Positions 6,651 to 7,805 of a DNA stretch of 7,805 nt are shown here, one piece after another; the stretch's first letter is position 1, and every line of letters starts with the position of its first letter. The notes below the pieces were generated by a model, which saw nothing but the letters and a program-made list of their open reading frames with translations, did not search any database and had not been told where the DNA came from. The position numbers and the translations under genes are program-made. The DNA is from Acidobacteriota bacterium (lineage in GTDB: Bacteria; Acidobacteriota; Terriglobia; Acidiferrales; UBA7541): NCBI GenBank assembly GCA_003224195.1, contig QHYP01000183.1, positions 1 to 7,805 of the forward strand. Reading direction: 5' to 3'.

Positions 6651-6710
6651 AATGTGCAGCGATTTTGCGCAACGTAAGCGGGTCGCGAGTTTGGCAGGGT
6701 TTTTGATCTC

Positions 6711-6720
6711 AAAGGGGGGA
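6711..6720 (+). promoter_or_regulatory. Strong purine-rich ribosome-binding site of the sigma factor gene
   Basis: AAAGGGGGGA sits 7 nt before ATG 6728. It fixes the start of the sigma factor and is stronger than the sites of the pump genes. No promoter is recognisable in the 77 bp between the pump stop and this start, so read-through from the efflux operon is possible. Confidence 0.55.
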
Positions 6721-6727
6721 CACAACC

Positions 6728-7441
6728 ATGGCAACGCAAGCTATGACTTACAATATTAGGGGTGACCGCGAAGCGGTCAACCCGACGCAAATGCCGCCGA
6801 GCGAGGAGAAGCTGATTCGCGCGGGGCAGCGCGGCGACACGCAAGCGCTCGAAACACTGTTCAGCCGTTATCAGCGGCCGCTCTATCAGACCGCTTTGCG
6901 CGTGCTGGGCAGCCCGGAAGAGGCCGAAGACGCCGTGCAAGACGGCATGTTGTCGGCCTTCCGCAACTTGAAGCGCTTCGAGGGCCGCTCGCAATTCTCG
7001 ACGTGGCTCACGCGCATCGTGATCAATGCGGCGCTAATGCGCCGCCGCAGCTCCAAGGCGCGCCCGGCCATCCCGCTCGAGGACACAACGCGCGAGGATG
7101 AACTGCCCGCCGCCGAGCGCTTCGCCGATAACCGTCCGTCACCCGAGCAGCTCTATGTGGGAACGGAGCTCCGCGAGATACTTCAGGAGAACCTGGAAGA
7201 GCTTTCACCGCTGCTGCGCACAGCCTTCGTTCTGCGCGAGATGGAAGGCTATTCCACTGATGAAGCGGCGAAGAAACTCGGCGTCACCGAAAATACGCTC
7301 AAAGCGCGGTTGTGGCGCGCGCGGCATCAGCTTGCCGAGCGTCTTAGCCGGCGCTTGCGCCGCATCCAGGGTGCCGCGGAATGCGGCCACGGCGAACACG
7401 GCATCTATTGCGGCGAACTCTGCGGCTGCCACGGCGCGTAA
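6728..7441 (+). CDS. ECF-type RNA polymerase sigma factor with Cys/His-rich C-terminal tail
   Basis: This 237-aa protein has the two-domain layout of extracytoplasmic-function sigma factors. Sigma region 2 (~30-105) contains EAEDAVQDGMLSAFRNLKRF and FSTWLTRIVIN. A variable acidic linker follows, then sigma region 4 (~147-202) with a helix-turn-helix, STDEAAKKLGVTENTLKARL. These direct RNA polymerase to a specific promoter set. After the basic end of region 4 (RLSRRLRR) comes a short tail, residues 219-237, CGHGEHGIYCGELCGCHGA, with Cys219, 228, 232, 234 and His221, 224, 235. Such a tail is likely to bind a metal or respond to redox state. The copper-responsive CorE-like ECF factors offer a precedent for a C-terminal Cys-rich sensor in place of an anti-sigma factor, although I see no close match to that domain. 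No anti-sigma gene adjoins it: the pump lies 77 bp upstream and a convergent gene downstream. Confidence 0.92.
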   Translation: MATQAMTYNIRGDREAVNPTQMPPSEEKLIRAGQRGDTQALETLFSRYQRPLYQTALRVLGSPEEAEDAVQDGMLSAFRNLKRFEGRSQFSTWLTRIVINAALMRRRSSKARPAIPLEDTTREDELPAAERFADNRPSPEQLYVGTELREILQENLEELSPLLRTAFVLREMEGYSTDEAAKKLGVTENTLKARLWRARHQLAERLSRRLRRIQGAAECGHGEHGIYCGELCGCHGA

Positions 7442-7476
7442 GCGGCCCTCCGCAGCGTATGAGGTAGTTTTGACTC

Positions 7477-7501
7477 GCCCCGGGTGAAAAATTCCCGGCG
7501 C
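7477..7501. terminator. Imperfect hairpin between convergent genes (weak terminator candidate)
   Basis: GCCCCGGG (7477-7484) can pair with CCCGGCGC (7494-7501) with one mismatch around a 9-nt A/T-rich loop, TGAAAAATT. It lies in the 73-bp gap between the convergent stops, the expected place for a bidirectional terminator. No U-run follows the stem on either strand, so intrinsic termination is uncertain. Confidence 0.25.
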
Positions 7502-7514
7502 CCTGGTGGGCTTG

Positions 7515-7805
7515 TCACGCGCAGGCAACTTTGGCCTCAGAGCGGAGGTCGCTCATGAGCGCCCCAAAGGCAGCCAGGTCGAGCGACTGCGCGCCGTCCG
7601 ATAGCGCCTCGTCCGGCCGTGGGTGCACTTCGATGAGCAAGCCGTCGCAACCGACCGCCGCTGCGGCGCGCGCCATCGGCGGCACGAGGCTGCGTTTACC
7701 GGTGGCGTGTGACGGATCGACAATCACCGGCAAGTGCGAAAGTTCCTTCACCAGCGCCACGGCGGCCAGATCAAGAGTGTTGCGCATGGCCGTCTCGAAC
7801 GTGCG
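7515..7805 (-). CDS. aroF: 3-deoxy-7-phosphoheptulonate (DAHP) synthase, C-terminal part; 5' end outside window
   Basis: The visible 96 residues are the C-terminal end of a class I DAHP synthase of the short AroF/AroG (KDSA-like, type Ibeta) family. This enzyme condenses phosphoenolpyruvate with erythrose 4-phosphate in the first step of the shikimate pathway. The frame stays open to the right edge, reading RTFETAMRNTLDL, which matches the family's RTFET.TRNTLDL segment, so the gene continues beyond 7805. The internal ATG at 7787 is not the start. Three likely metal ligands are visible: His in VDPSHATGKR, Glu in LIEVHP and Asp in ALSDGAQSL. The protein ends about 20 residues after SDGAQSL, so no fused chorismate mutase domain is present at this end. 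It is convergent with the sigma factor gene and probably unrelated to it in function. Confidence 0.93.
   Translation of the reverse strand, partial: RTFETAMRNTLDLAAVALVKELSHLPVIVDPSHATGKRSLVPPMARAAAAVGCDGLLIEVHPRPDEALSDGAQSLDLAAFGALMSDLRSEAKVACA

Noticed and set aside
5774..6706. 310-codon shifted + strand frame inside the transporter gene
   Set aside because: Out of frame with clear MFS helices, strongly Arg/Gly-rich and without motifs; a codon-bias artefact.
6651..6727. Separate promoter or terminator between transporter and sigma factor
   Set aside because: GTTTTT at about 6699-6704 is not preceded by a stable stem, and no -35/-10 pair or ECF-type promoter is recognisable.

Overview
The window is 7.8 kb of GC-rich bacterial chromosome that is densely coded on the + strand. 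The last gene runs convergently on the - strand and leaves through the right edge. The gene content fits a member of Acidobacteriota. It includes a lipoprotein thioredoxin with a CxCGC-type tail, a STAS domain directly ahead of a TolC-family protein, and a DAHP synthase of the short AroF type. That placement is inferred from family resemblance, not from a marker gene. I see no rRNA, tRNA, CRISPR array, transposase or phage gene.

Left block (1-1677). A 5' region of about 270 bp holds a good sigma-70-type promoter (TTGACA, 17 nt, TAACAT). An 8-bp dyad is centred on its -35 box. Three degenerate copies of a repeated element follow. Next come two exported proteins: a TlpA/ResA-like thioredoxin lipoprotein with an extra C-terminal cysteine domain, and a RidA/YjgF-family protein that unusually carries an N-terminal signal or anchor sequence.

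Middle block (1678-6650). A 340-bp intergenic region contains GC-rich palindromes, then an AT-rich stretch with a TATAAT box and a 7-bp inverted repeat. After it come the three parts of an EmrAB-TolC-type efflux pump: an outer-membrane channel, a periplasmic adaptor (HlyD/EmrA) and a 14-TM inner-membrane DHA2 transporter (EmrB). The channel ORF is odd. A STAS domain (residues ~1-90) precedes its signal sequence in one uninterrupted reading frame, and the residues at the usual phosphorylation site are Ala-Ala.

Right block (6651-7805). An ECF-type sigma factor follows the pump in the same direction after 77 bp. Its short C-terminal tail carries four Cys and three His, which suggests it senses a metal or redox signal directly. 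No anti-sigma gene lies next to it. The 3' part of a DAHP synthase gene, first enzyme of the shikimate pathway, converges on it.

The most interesting hypothesis is that the STAS-TolC fusion, the EmrAB pump and the Cys/His-tailed sigma factor form one functional unit: a drug or metal efflux pump with its own regulatory parts. The sequence shows the arrangement and the motifs. The functional link is inference.
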